From Jiella endophytica (GTDB lineage Bacteria > Pseudomonadota > Alphaproteobacteria > Rhizobiales > Rhizobiaceae): 64,000 nt of DNA. The stretch's first letter is position 1. Each line of letters starts with the position of its first letter. Under the pieces are notes generated by a model. That model was not told the origin of the DNA. It did no database searches and worked only from the letters and a program-made list of their open reading frames with translations. Of this stretch, positions 35,415-45,391 are shown in pieces. Where the stretch lies: positions 434,001 through 498,000 of the forward strand of contig NZ_SOZD01000002.1 in the NCBI RefSeq assembly GCF_004519335.1, read 5' to 3'. A program made the position numbers and the translations under genes.

Positions 35415-35884
35415 GCCAAGACCCATCTGCCCGGTTGGCATGACGCTCTAAACGCATCGGCAAAGTCCCTGACACGGGCTCGGCCGAAGCCTTGATTGTC
35501 GCCTTTCAAACGCCCGACCCGCGGCGCCGGAACCCCCGCTTGCTGGCGCTCGACGCCCTTCCGTTTTTGGCCAGAAGTCAATTGACACGAAGCAACGCTA
35601 GGTTACTTTAAGTGAGGCAGCCTGCCCTGGCTTCTCATCGGCGCATTCGGCTTGTAGCCTGTGGCCACCAGTCGGAGACGTCTCTGATGCGCCATCCTGG
35701 CGGCAGTTGGTAAGGGTGCGCAACGCCAAACGACTTCGGGTTGAGCCGCACAATGTCGAGCACCGCACAATTTCCTGTACCATCTTCGTCAGATCCTGCA
35801 CCGCAGCTTTCGGGCACAGGGGCGCAGTTGGACAGCGTCGGAAGCCTGACACAAGAAGCGTCAACAGACGCGGTGCGAATTCCG
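35415..35884. other. Low-GC intergenic region at the left edge of the glycan island
   Basis: 470 bases with no clear gene before the conserved start of the next protein. The GC content is visibly lower and the frames more broken than in the flanking core genes. Part of it (from 35753 or 35741) is an open in-frame extension of the next gene with weak coding character. Confidence 0.5.
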
Positions 35885-36817
35885 ATGAAGACACTCCTCG
35901 TCGCCTCGATCAAGGATGAGGGTCCATGGCTCGTCGAATGGATCGCCTATCATCGCGCCATTGGCTTCAGCGATATTCTGATCTGCCAGAACGACTCCAC
36001 GGACGGCACGGATGCCCTGTTGTCGAGGCTGAGCGATATCGGGGAGATCACCTATATCGACAACTCCGGATGCAACGGACGGCCGCAACTGTCCGCCTAC
36101 CGCAAGGCGTATGAGTCGGATCTCTACCGGTCGGCCGACTGGTGCCTGTGCATCGACAGCGACGAATACTTCGTCCCGCACGAACGTGAGGGAGTGGACG
36201 ACTTCCTGCAGACATATACCGAGATGGATGCCATCGCCGTCAACTGGCTCAATTTCGGATCTGCAGGAAACGACGTGTGGCAGCCAGGCCTTCTCATGGA
36301 CCGCTTCACGCGATGCGCCGCGCCCGACTGCCGGACAAACTTTCATTTCAAGAGTTTCCACAGGATCGGCGCCGGGTTCAGCGGCTTCGGGCCGCATCGT
36401 CCCTGGGGAGACCCGAGGGATCGCTACGTCTATGCGGATGGAACGATCGTTCCTTACCATGTCCAGGAAGCCGGTCTGCCCGACTATATCAATCACAGCC
36501 GGGCGCAGATCAACCACTACTCGGTCCGAAGCCGCGAAGAATTCCACAGAAAACAGGCCCGAGGCGACGGGTTCGTCGAAACACGCGTCTACAATCCTAA
36601 AAAGTTTCAAATCCTCAACAAGAACGACTCGCGCAATCTCAGCATCAAACGTTTCCACAAGCGGACACTCGATCAATTGTTTCGCCTGATGTCCGATCGG
36701 GATCTGCCGTGGCTGCACTACAAGAGCTGCATGCACCATTTCAAATCCTACGCGGCCTCACTGCTCATTCTCATGACGAATGTCTTTGTCGAATTCCCGG
36801 TCTACGACTTCGTTTGA
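35885..36817 (+). CDS. GT2-like glycosyltransferase (Glyco_tranf_2_4 type)
   Basis: 310 aa from ATG 35885, the start of the conserved domain (MKTLLVASIKDEGPWLVEW). Upstream in-frame starts at 35753 (ATG) and 35741 (GTG) would add 44-48 low-complexity residues. Motifs are YHRAIGFSDILICQNDSTDG (nucleotide-sugar site), DWCLCIDSDEYFVP with the metal-binding DSDE, INHYSVRSREEFHRKQARGD, and a basic C-terminal part. The family adds sugars to surface glycans; donor and acceptor are unknown. It is the first gene of a lower-GC island and is convergent with the GT61 gene, two bases apart. Confidence 0.82.
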   Translation: MKTLLVASIKDEGPWLVEWIAYHRAIGFSDILICQNDSTDGTDALLSRLSDIGEITYIDNSGCNGRPQLSAYRKAYESDLYRSADWCLCIDSDEYFVPHEREGVDDFLQTYTEMDAIAVNWLNFGSAGNDVWQPGLLMDRFTRCAAPDCRTNFHFKSFHRIGAGFSGFGPHRPWGDPRDRYVYADGTIVPYHVQEAGLPDYINHSRAQINHYSVRSREEFHRKQARGDGFVETRVYNPKKFQILNKNDSRNLSIKRFHKRTLDQLFRLMSDRDLPWLHYKSCMHHFKSYAASLLILMTNVFVEFPVYDFV

Positions 36818-36819
36818 CC

Positions 36820-37968
36820 TCACTTCTGATAGGTGATTTTCCCGCCCTTCTCTTCGAAGACCCGGGTCCATTCCCTCATATAGCTTTCCCGTTCTTGGAC
36901 GAGGCTTTTGGCGCTTATTTCACGGTCCCTCGCTAGAAACCGCGATTTTTTCAAGTATTCCTGACAGGATAACGTATCGATCAGATACGGGCCTCGCAGG
37001 CCGCCATGCAGAGGCAGCGGATTGAGCTGCGCGTAGATGTAGTAACTGTCGAAAGCATTCAAGGCACTGTCGATCGACGGGAACGTGTTGCTGATCGAGT
37101 TCGTTCGGGAAATATAAGCTACCCGACGGGCTTTCCGACTATAGACGATGTTGTGCATCGCCGAACCAACCAGCCCGACGATTTCACGCGCTCCAGCAAA
37201 CGCGGCGATTTGCTGGCGAAGTGAGATGCGGGCCGGATCCACCGCCACATAGCCCTCCTCCTGGAGGAGTTCCTGGAGCGTGCCTTCGCCAACGGCGGGC
37301 GCCACCCCCTCACCCCTGAGGACAAATATTCGCTCGGCGCTGTTCCTGGCCTCACACATTTCCGCAAGACGTTGAAACGGCGCGATGAACGCCCGACTGA
37401 CCCAGCCTCGCTCCACGGCCGAGACGTCAGGCACGATCAGAGATCCAGCTCGGACGCCCTTCTTGCCGCGAACAAAAACCGGCCTGATCCCAAGCAGACC
37501 GAAGAACTCCTCGGCAAAAGTCGGAACCTTCATCCCCATCATCTGGAAAACGACAGGACCCTTGTAGTTGTTTTCGACCACCCACCAGAGCCGCGTCGTC
37601 GTTTCGATGACGAAATGGCCGAAATGACTGAAGAAATAACCTCCATAGACCGCTTCGTCGTAGCTCTCCGAAAAATCGAAGGAGGACAATGCGTCGACTT
37701 CCGAGACAAGGTTATGGAGCTTGCCTCCCCACCCTCTTTGCAGTTCCGAACCTGGAACGAGCTTTCGGTCGCGGTAAACACCACCCGTCAATCGCAACGG
37801 ACCAATCGAGAGGACCTTTGCCGGCGGGATCAGGCAATCAGAATAGCGCTGGCTGGTGGGTGGGCCGCCCAACCGCTCCTTGAGCATGCTTGCTCGTTCC
37901 AAGGGCGTAGCGTTTCCCAGGACGTGTCGCATGCCACGCTTGCCCCTCCAGGAAATTATCTTAAACAA
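36820..37968 (-). CDS. GT61-like glycosyltransferase (DUF563)
   Basis: 382 aa. The central and C-terminal parts have the bacterial GT61 pattern: GGYFFSHFGHFVIETTTRLW, then ERIFVLRGEGVAP, FAGAREIVGLVGSAMHNIVY (family signature 'iigphGaal.n'-like), and RRVAYISRT. GT61 enzymes transfer pentoses or hexoses to glycans in eukaryotes; bacterial members are found in capsule and exopolysaccharide clusters. No transmembrane segment. The ATG at 37968 lacks a strong ribosome binding site. It points the same way as the next two genes but is separated from them by 118 bases. Confidence 0.8.
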   Translation of the reverse strand: MFKIISWRGKRGMRHVLGNATPLERASMLKERLGGPPTSQRYSDCLIPPAKVLSIGPLRLTGGVYRDRKLVPGSELQRGWGGKLHNLVSEVDALSSFDFSESYDEAVYGGYFFSHFGHFVIETTTRLWWVVENNYKGPVVFQMMGMKVPTFAEEFFGLLGIRPVFVRGKKGVRAGSLIVPDVSAVERGWVSRAFIAPFQRLAEMCEARNSAERIFVLRGEGVAPAVGEGTLQELLQEEGYVAVDPARISLRQQIAAFAGAREIVGLVGSAMHNIVYSRKARRVAYISRTNSISNTFPSIDSALNAFDSYYIYAQLNPLPLHGGLRGPYLIDTLSCQEYLKKSRFLARDREISAKSLVQERESYMREWTRVFEEKGGKITYQK

Positions 37969-38086
37969 TCGACAGGCGGCTATCGAAAGACTTGTGCCGG
38001 CGAGGTATGCGGAGTCAGATTACCTAGAGGACTCTCAAGCGCCGTGGGCAAGGTGGACCAACTGCAGCCTACTTTGCAACCGGTAA

Positions 38087-38740
38087 TCAGAGCGCTTCTG
38101 TAATGACCGTACGGCGCTTACCCTGCGGGGCGCGTTCGAAGACGATCACGCTATCATATATTGAGATCGACTTGGTCGAACGGGTGAATTGCGACACAGG
38201 AACCTGCCCCGCCGTGTGAGGCGCGTTGATCTCGTCGAGCTTGTCCTTCACGAATTCCATGAAAGAACCCTCGGCTTTCAGGCCGCCTCCATATTTCGGC
38301 ATGTAGCAGGTGTGCGTATCTTCGACCAAGTAGACCCCTGTCGGATTCAGGTGGTGATACAGATGGTCGAAACTGGCTCGCATATGCGCCATCCGATGGC
38401 TGCCATCGTCAATGACGATGTCGGGAGCCCCGTATTTGTCGAGTATCGTCTTGAGGAAATCGGGATCGGCCTGGCTACCGATCTGGACGTCGATACCCTC
38501 GGCCTCGTGTTGCTTGCATTCCGGGTTGATATCCAGTCCCACGACACGGCAGTCACGGCCGAAATATTCTCGCCACATCGCCAGCGATCCACCGCCGAAG
38601 ACGCCGATTTCGATCACCAGCGGGGCCTTGCCTCGGAAGCGCTCGAAGTGCCGCTCATAAACATCGAAGTAGTGGAACCACTTGTGTAGCCGCTTGCCGC
38701 CATTGTTCAGAAAATACCGATGCAGAAACCCTGATGACAC
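38087..38740 (-). CDS. Class I SAM-dependent methyltransferase (CmcI/Methyltransf_24-like)
   Basis: 217 aa. PLVIEIGVFGGGSLAMWREY is the SAM-binding motif I, RVVGLDINPECKQHE is the acidic motif II loop, and DIVIDDGSHRMAHMRASFDH is typical of the CmcI/rhamnosyl O-methyltransferase type found in polysaccharide and antibiotic loci. GVYLVEDTHTCY follows. A likely job is O-methylation of a sugar in the local glycan, but the acceptor is unknown. It is probably in one transcript with the GT61 gene and the sulfotransferase. Confidence 0.88.
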   Translation of the reverse strand: MSSGFLHRYFLNNGGKRLHKWFHYFDVYERHFERFRGKAPLVIEIGVFGGGSLAMWREYFGRDCRVVGLDINPECKQHEAEGIDVQIGSQADPDFLKTILDKYGAPDIVIDDGSHRMAHMRASFDHLYHHLNPTGVYLVEDTHTCYMPKYGGGLKAEGSFMEFVKDKLDEINAPHTAGQVPVSQFTRSTKSISIYDSVIVFERAPQGKRRTVITEAL

Positions 38741-38938
38741 GGTGATGCGCTCCCTCCTCCGACAGATCCCTGGGCCGCTGTGCGAGCGCCCGGTCGGCAG
38801 CGCTCACCGGGGTACCAGCGGCGGGCAGCCGCCGTCCCTCCGCAATCCGCTGCCTGCGGGGCCTCGCGATATCTGCGATGTCCTGGAACCTTGCCATTCG
38901 CGTCACGCCCGAATGATGCAAATTCCGGCCGACTATGT

Positions 38939-39550
38939 TCAGACGTCCTTGTAGACGCCGGGCGCCAGAAACTCGACGACCCACTCGTCATCCTGCGGAT
39001 AATCGCAGCCGACGAATTCGACCATCTCCGCGAGCAATGATTTCGGGTGGAGGATGGCTTTCTCGTAGGAGACCATCATCACCGGCGCATCGCAATAGAG
39101 CGAGAACATGACGTTGCGTTGCTGCTGAACCGCAACGTCGGCGACCGCGGATTTCGCCTGGCGCGAATGCCAGCGCATGTGTCCCTTGGTCGTTGCGACG
39201 ATGTCTCGCGTGACGATGACATAGTGCGGATTGCGGAGCCGCGGCGCAAGGAAAGGCAGATAGTTTGCGGCGTTCGGGTCTTTCCAGCCCCACACGTCGT
39301 GTTCCGCGTCGCGCTTCTTGATGGTTTCCAGGCGCTGGGGATTGGGCCGACCGACCATGTCCTTGTCTTCGTGATTGTTCGGGACCTCATGGCCCATGAA
39401 GATGCCCAGCTTGCGCATGACGCCACCGATCGCGCTGGTCCCGCCCCGCGGCACACCAAAGCACACGAAGGTTTTTTGGCTCGCGGACTTTCGGCCCGGT
39501 CTGACGCCCCAGACAAGCGAAGTCGAGACGCGCGATTTCTGGTCTAGCAT
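38939..39550 (-). CDS. Sulfotransferase-family protein
   Basis: 203 aa from ATG 39550 (MLDQKSRVSTS); the frame is open to 39718 but the extension is low-quality. CFGVPRGGTSAIGGVMRKLG is a PAPS-binding 5' phosphosulfate loop (GxPRGGTS), and RNPHYVIVTRDIVATTKGHM with a following MMVSYEKAI gives the 3' phosphate-binding region. Sulfotransferases in glycan islands add sulfate to sugars. There are no adjacent PAPS-synthesis genes in the window. The gene sits upstream of the methyltransferase on the same strand, with 198 bases between. Confidence 0.82.
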   Translation of the reverse strand: MLDQKSRVSTSLVWGVRPGRKSASQKTFVCFGVPRGGTSAIGGVMRKLGIFMGHEVPNNHEDKDMVGRPNPQRLETIKKRDAEHDVWGWKDPNAANYLPFLAPRLRNPHYVIVTRDIVATTKGHMRWHSRQAKSAVADVAVQQQRNVMFSLYCDAPVMMVSYEKAILHPKSLLAEMVEFVGCDYPQDDEWVVEFLAPGVYKDV

Positions 39551-40255
39551 TTTCCACTCGCAGGAAGCTGGTGCAAAGGATTGATGCGCCTTGTTGACAG
39601 GTCGAAAGAAGCGGCCGAGCGCTCGACACCCGAATAAGCGTCGGACGTCAGGCGGGTTTGCCTTGGGGAAGGGCGAACAGTCAAACTCTCTCAGATTGAA
39701 TCGCCATCGCCGCGGCATCTTCGCGGGGCGACCGTGATTGGGGTGAGATCGACAGGTAGGAGGAAGCGCTGGTCAGGGTGTCAAGGCGGGTGACGCAAAC
39801 GGACATGCGATTCCGGCAATGATTTGGCATTGCAGTAGAATTCAGATACCCGTCGTCGCACTGCAACCAAATCCATTCTGCAAGGATGTCTTCCTTCCGC
39901 GGCCAACCTTCTCATAGCCAAGACCGGCAACCCTCGGTCACGGCGAGGCGGAAAAATCGAAACCGCTTGCGATAGCGCGTTTGAGGCGAGCTCGAATGTC
40001 GCGACACCTTCTGCTCACCGCGCGACGTTCGGCCTTTGATTTTGCTCACCCAGCATCTTATTTCGCCAACGCCAGATCAGGTCCCGGCTTGTGCAGCGGC
40101 TTTGCCCGATGCGCCCTCTGACGTGCTTGGCGCGAGGATGGAACTGTCGAACCCCTTCGATCGTGATAGGGTTCTCAAGTTGGCGGGCATCCGATGAGGA
40201 CTGGCGACGCCGGCTTCTCGCCACGCCAGATGCCGCTGAACAGGACAAGACGTCG
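39551..40255. other. Long low-GC intergenic region inside the glycan island
   Basis: 705 bases between the divergent sulfotransferase and the unknown gene at 40256. Open frames here (for example 39681-39866 and 40015-40248 on the minus strand) have no recognisable motif, poor codon use and no ribosome binding sites. It is either a large promoter region or decayed sequence from an earlier insertion. I see no terminal repeats. Confidence 0.5.
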
Positions 40256-41305
40256 ATGCTGTTTCTAGTCTCCGGAATGCCCTCGGCTTACAGCCGCTTC
40301 GGGTTCATGACGGTGAGAGCGATCGCTCAGGCAGTCCACGGCGGGATCGATGCGATGCAGTTCGCGCGCCTGGAGAAGTTCTACCAGGCCTACAAAAATC
40401 GGAAAAAGGACGGTTTCGTCGCCTTCATCAATCCGGGCGACCAGCGGATCCCGAAGCTCCTTCAACAGACGCAATCGAAGGTCGTCCTGTTCGACGATGA
40501 TCTCTCGCATGCCGTAGCGACCGTGATGGCACGGCAGAAGAAGGAATTCCGATCGGCCATGCGGGTCGCGATCATGGCGTCGACAAACGTTGCGATCTTC
40601 AGCAGAATGACCAGCGCGGTCGTCTATCCGCAGCCCGGGCCGAACGCCCTGCTCCTGCCTTTCATCCAATCCCTAGCCTGGTTTCACGGCGTCGAGCCGG
40701 ACAGCGAGCTGGTGGAGAAGGTCCGCGTTTTCCTCGACCTCGGCGCCATCACGCCGCGCACCACCATCCGCGAGGCCTTGCGCAGCTATTCCTCCGAGTT
40801 CGACGACGTCGACGGCATTCTCGACGGGCTGGACGCCCAGGAACTCGAAATCCTGCAGACATTGCGGCAGTCCTATCCCGGCTGTCTGAACCCTGAAAGC
40901 CGCGTGCCGATGCGGTGGCCGGCACGTGCCCTGTTCGACCCGATCCACCGCGACATGCCGTTGGAAACGCCGATCCAGATGCTGGGTAAGGCCCGCATGC
41001 TGGCGAGCGGCCCGGCCTACCACCTGCCCCCGGGCGAGTGGATCGCGCAGGTCGTGATCGAGGTGAACGGCAACTTTTCGCAGAACAAGCTTTCGATGCA
41101 GATCCTCGAGGACAAGAAGGTGCGCGGCGAACTCGATCTCGACCTTCCCGCTAAAGGCCGCCTCGCCTTGACCCAGGCCTTTGTCGTCGAGGACCCGTCC
41201 AAACAGATCTCCTTCGCCTTCGAGATGAAGGAAGGCGCGATCGAGGGCGAGTTCTCGGTCGAGTCGCTTCAGCTACGCAATATCCGACAGATCGAGGCGA
41301 TCTGA
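40256..41305 (+). CDS. Unrecognised protein of the glycan island
   Basis: 349 aa from ATG 40256 (MLFLVSGMPSAYSRFGFMTV); the open frame extends to 40091 but without coding character. I do not recognise the family. The N-terminus LVSGMPSAYSRFG resembles a nucleotide-binding strand-loop without a clear Walker pattern; FINPGDQRIPKLLQQTQSK and VVLFDDDLSHAVATVMARQ follow. The last ~100 residues look like a beta-rich domain (GPAYHLPPGEWIAQVVIEVN, then DKKVRGELDLDLPAKGR). No signal peptide or membrane helix. A role in glycan modification or chain-length control is possible from context only. It could belong to an unassigned sulfotransferase-like group. Confidence 0.7.
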   Translation: MLFLVSGMPSAYSRFGFMTVRAIAQAVHGGIDAMQFARLEKFYQAYKNRKKDGFVAFINPGDQRIPKLLQQTQSKVVLFDDDLSHAVATVMARQKKEFRSAMRVAIMASTNVAIFSRMTSAVVYPQPGPNALLLPFIQSLAWFHGVEPDSELVEKVRVFLDLGAITPRTTIREALRSYSSEFDDVDGILDGLDAQELEILQTLRQSYPGCLNPESRVPMRWPARALFDPIHRDMPLETPIQMLGKARMLASGPAYHLPPGEWIAQVVIEVNGNFSQNKLSMQILEDKKVRGELDLDLPAKGRLALTQAFVVEDPSKQISFAFEMKEGAIEGEFSVESLQLRNIRQIEAI

Positions 41306-41353
41306 TCCATCGGCCGGGGCAAGGGCTGCGCCCTCCCCGGCCATCCAGGCATC

Positions 41354-43138
41354 CTATTCCGCCGGCTGCGGCTCGGCTTCAGAAACCGGTTCGCCGCGGT
41401 TGAAGGCCATGCCGGCAATCACCAAGGCGAGCCAGACGAGCGCCAGGATCGGCCAGATTCCCCCATAGATGATCGCCATGCCGATGAGCCCGGCCTGGAC
41501 GACGTAATAGGTCATGGTGATCAGCGTCATGCGGATAACCTCGCCCTCGCGATCGGTGAGGCCGGCGACGGCGGAGGCGGCAACGACGTTGTGGACGCAG
41601 ATCATGTTGCCTGCGGCGCCGCCCACCGCCTGCAGCGTCACGACGATCATCGCCCCGGCGGCGCCGAGGCCGATCTGCTCGGCGGCGGAGAACTGGAACA
41701 GCGAGAACATCATGTTGGACACGGTGTTCGAGCCGGCGATGAAGGCGCCGAGTGCGCCGATCAGCGGCGCGAACAGCGGCCAGGCCGTGCCGGCGACGCT
41801 CGAGACGCCCTCGGCAAGCACCAGCGGCATCGATTCCAGCGGCCCCTTGCCGGTGTTGAGGAACACCTGGACCATCGGCACCGCCAGAAGCAGGGCGGGC
41901 GCTGCGGCAACCATGGTGCGGCCGGAATTCGCCCAGGCCCTGGCATAGGCCGAGCCGCTCATCCGGTAGATCGCCACCGAGATCAGCGAGGCGAGGATGA
42001 GGACGGCGCCCGGCGAATAGAGAAGCTGCGCCTTCACCTCGATGCCCGAACCGAAGAGGTCGGAAAGGGCGATGGTCGTCGACGGCGACGTGAGCCAGGC
42101 CTTGAGCGGCGCGATCGTGCGGGTGAGGACGAGGAGAAGGGCGATGATCAGATATGGCGACCAGGCGCGCAGCAGCGAGATGCGGGCGCCCTCGCCGCCG
42201 GTGACGGCCTCGGCATCGCCAGTCTTCAAAGTGCCGTACCAGTTGTCGTTCCAGCCGGCGCGGGGCGGAAAGTCGAAGCGGTCCTTCGGCAGGAACAGGC
42301 CCGCCCGTGCTGCCGGAACGACGATCAGAAGCCCGATGAGGCCGCCGACGAGCGAGGGAAACTCCGGCCCGAGGAGCCAGGCGACGAGATAATAGGGAAG
42401 CGTGAAGGCGACGCCGGCGAAGAGTGCGAACTTCCACACCCGAAAACCTTCCCGGAAGGAGCGGTTGGCGCCGAAGAAGCGGGTGAGCATGCCGACCATC
42501 AGCAGCGGAATGACAAAGCCGATCAGCGCATGGACCATCGCGACATTGGCCGCGACGCCATAGACATAGTCGATTAGCGAGGTCGGGGCGATCGCCTGGG
42601 TGACGCCCTCGTTGCCGGAAAGGCCGGTGTTGACGCCGACCAGCATCGGGGTTCCGACGGCACCGAAGGAGACCGGCGTCGACTGGATGATCAGCGTGAC
42701 GAGCACGGCGGCCATCGCCGGGAAACCGATGGCGACGAGCAGCGGCGCGGCGACCGCAGCGGGCGTTCCGAAGCCGGACGCCCCCTCGATCATCGAGCCG
42801 AACAGCCAGGCGATGATGATCGCCTGGATGCGGCGGTCGGGCGAGAGATCGGTAAAGCCCTGGCGGATCGCCCGGATCGCGCCGCTCTCGTGGACGGTCT
42901 GCAGGACGAGGATGGCGCCGAAGATGATGAAGAGCAGGGTCAGCGCTGTGACGAGGCCGTTGACCGTCGCGCCGGCGACAGTGGCGGCCGACTGGCCCCA
43001 GACCGTCAGGGCGATGGCGACGGTGGCGAGATAGGCGACGAGCATCGCCAGTTTCGCCGACAGCCGCATGATCACCAGAAGCACGAAAACGATCGCGACC
43101 GGCAGCAATGCCAGCGTGAACAAGAGACCCTGACCCAT
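41354..43138 (-). CDS. lldP: L-lactate permease (LctP/LldP family)
   Basis: 594 aa, about 12-14 hydrophobic helices, from ATG 43138 ([20 protein letters not shown]). Family motifs are [55 protein letters not shown] and [21 protein letters not shown]. These match L-lactate permease; glycolate permease GlcA is very similar, so glycolate is also possible. The inner-membrane symporter brings in a 2-hydroxy acid with a proton. No lactate dehydrogenase gene is adjacent. AT-rich sequence upstream (43180-43240) suits a promoter. Confidence 0.93.
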   Translation of the reverse strand: MGQGLLFTLALLPVAIVFVLLVIMRLSAKLAMLVAYLATVAIALTVWGQSAATVAGATVNGLVTALTLLFIIFGAILVLQTVHESGAIRAIRQGFTDLSPDRRIQAIIIAWLFGSMIEGASGFGTPAAVAAPLLVAIGFPAMAAVLVTLIIQSTPVSFGAVGTPMLVGVNTGLSGNEGVTQAIAPTSLIDYVYGVAANVAMVHALIGFVIPLLMVGMLTRFFGANRSFREGFRVWKFALFAGVAFTLPYYLVAWLLGPEFPSLVGGLIGLLIVVPAARAGLFLPKDRFDFPPRAGWNDNWYGTLKTGDAEAVTGGEGARISLLRAWSPYLIIALLLVLTRTIAPLKAWLTSPSTTIALSDLFGSGIEVKAQLLYSPGAVLILASLISVAIYRMSGSAYARAWANSGRTMVAAAPALLLAVPMVQVFLNTGKGPLESMPLVLAEGVSSVAGTAWPLFAPLIGALGAFIAGSNTVSNMMFSLFQFSAAEQIGLGAAGAMIVVTLQAVGGAAGNMICVHNVVAASAVAGLTDREGEVIRMTLITMTYYVVQAGLIGMAIIYGGIWPILALVWLALVIAGMAFNRGEPVSEAEPQPAE

Positions 43139-43441
43139 TTTTCGATTCCTCCCCCGGATCGGTTGCGGTGCAACCGAAAGCCTCGGAGAGATGATAGGAA
43201 AATGAGAAGGTCTACAAGGCTTACATCGCAAGACTTACTGAAAAAACCGTGACTTCGCCGTGGGAAGCTGTCGAAGCGCGGGCGTCGCGTAGCCGAGTTT
43301 CCGCGCGAAACCTGCCAAAGATGCGCGGGGCAGATCGAAAATGCCGCGAGGCACGTCGGCGATCCGCGAAAAAAGCAAGGGGGGGCCGTCCATCAGCGCG
43401 CCGCCCCTCTCGTCATTCAATCGTTCTATCGGCCTTATGCC
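43139..43441. other. Intergenic region between lactate permease and chemoreceptor genes
   Basis: 303 bases. It contains the leftward lactate-permease promoter region and the 3' flank of the chemoreceptor gene. A run of six A and a G-rich block near 43370-43390 could be part of a terminator for the chemoreceptor on the minus strand, but the pairing is weak. Confidence 0.35.
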
Positions 43442-45391
43442 TCAGAACTCCTCCCAACTGTCATCGGCCGCGGCCGGCTTTCTTGCCGCGCCGCCGGTGC
43501 CCGTGGTCTTCATCTGGGCCACCGGCTTGGAGGCCGCTTTCGGCCGGGCGGGCGTCGCCGCAGCCGGGCGCGGTGCCGGCTGGCTGGCTCGGCCTGTTGC
43601 GGCATTGGCGGCACTCTTCACCTTGAAGCGCGCAATGGTCTGGGAAAGGCTGTCGGTCTCGGCCGACAGAGTCTGCGCGGCGGCAGTCGACTCTTCCACC
43701 ATGGCGGCGTTCTGCTGGGTCACCTTGTCCATCTGGTCGGCAGCGCCCGAGACCTCGCGAAGACCGGTCGCCTGCTCGCGGGCCGAATCGGCGATCTTCG
43801 CCACCACCTCTGCCATGCCGGCAACTTCCGCGACGATCTCGTCCAGCGACTTGCCCGAGGCCGTCACCAGCCCGACGCCCTTCTCGACATGTTCAGACGA
43901 GGCGTTGATCAGCGACTTGATCTCCTTCGCCGCCTCGGCCGAGCGCTGGGCCAGCGCCCGGACTTCCTGCGCCACCACCGCGAATCCCTTGCCGGCCTCG
44001 CCGGCCCGCGCCGCCTCGACGCCCGCATTGAGGGCGAGGAGGTTGGTCTGGAAGGCGATCTCGTCGATGACGCCGATGATCTGATTGATCTGCTGCGACG
44101 ACGCCTCGATGGCATTCATCGCGGTGACCGCCTCGGCGACGATCTCGCCGCCCTTCTCGGCCTTCTGCCGTGCCGAATTGGCCGTCTTGCGGGCTTCGTT
44201 GGCGCCGTCGGCGGTGCCATTGACGGCACTCGAAACCTGGCTGAGGGCGGCGACGGTCTCTTCGAGGCTTGCCGCCTGCTGCTCGGTGCGATGGGCGAGA
44301 TCGTTGGAGGCCACCGTGATCTCGTTGAGGCCGGTGCGGATGGTGCCGACGGTGCCGATCACCCGGCCGATGGCAGCTTCCAACTCCTCGACCGACGCAT
44401 TGAACTTCGCCTTGATCGGCTCGAATTCCGCCGCGACCTTGCCGCTCATGCGGACCGTCAGGTCGCCGGAGGACAGCCGGTCGAAGCTCGCATCGACGAC
44501 GCCCATGAACTCCCGCAGGTCCTCGGCCTTGGCGTTGTCGAGATCGGCCTGGCGCTGCTTGGCATCGGCTTCGGAAACGCGGGCTGCCTCCGCATCGGTC
44601 TCCAGCCGGTCACGCTCGATCGCCTGCTCCTTGAACACCTGCACCGCGCCGGCCATCTCGCCGATCTCGTCCTTGCGGCCGACCGCCGGAACCTCGACGG
44701 ACTTGTCGCCGGAGGCGAGCCGCCGCATCGCCGCGGTCATCCGGTTGATCGGGGTCGAGATCGAACGGGCGATCGGCACCGCGCAGCCGATCAGCACCGC
44801 GAGGATCAGGCCCGCCCAGGCGGCTCCCTCATAGACCTTGCCCATGAACTGCGAGGAGAGGTCGTCGACATAGACGCCTGTCGCGACCGTCCAGCCCCAG
44901 GGAGCGAAGAGCTGCGAATAGGACATCTTGCGCTGGATCTTGCCGTTTTCGTCGCCGAGCCGGCGCAGGAAGTAATTGGTGTAGCCACCACCGTTGCGGG
45001 CCTTCTCGATCATCTCCCGGACCTGATACTTGCCGGTGACGTCCTGCGCGTCCCAGGAGGGCTGGCCCTCGCGCTTGGGGTCCGGATGCATGACGCGGGT
45101 GCCCTTGTCGTCATACATGAACAGGTAGTCGTTGTTGCCGTAACGGACCGGACGCACCGCGTTCTTGGCCTGCTTCTCGGCTTCCTCGCGGCTGAGCTCG
45201 CCCGACTGCACCCGCTCCTCGAACCCGGCGAGGATGGAGGTCGCAGCGTCCACCTGCGACTTGATCAGCTGCTCGCGATCCTTTCAGATCGTCTGGTTCA
45301 GCGAATAGAGCTGCAGCGACATCGCTGCGATGCTCACCAGCGCCGCGACGGCGATCAGCGCGTACAACTTGCGGGTAATCGAGAAATTCAT
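43442..45391 (-). pseudogene. Methyl-accepting chemotaxis protein interrupted by an in-frame TGA
   Basis: From ATG 45391 the frame reads MNFSITRKLYALIAVAALVS, a first membrane helix, then TGA at codon 36 (45284-45286), then continues in frame for 613 codons without another stop. After the TGA come a periplasmic single-Cache domain ([42 protein letters not shown]), a second helix, HAMP, and the signalling hairpin with [21 protein letters not shown]. It ends in DSWEEF, a CheR/CheB-docking type tail. Translation could restart at GTG 45253, giving a 603-aa protein without the first helix and signal anchor. TGA may be a recent nonsense mutation (for example from TGG), a readthrough site, or a base-call error. 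Confidence 0.88.

Noticed and set aside
39551-40255. Insertion-sequence remnant in the long gap of the glycan island
   Set aside because: No transposase fragment, terminal inverted repeats or target duplication can be seen.
45284-45286. TGA in the chemoreceptor gene as a selenocysteine codon
   Set aside because: No selenoprotein chemoreceptor is known to me, and the position after a membrane helix is not a catalytic or redox site. A nonsense mutation or sequencing error is simpler.
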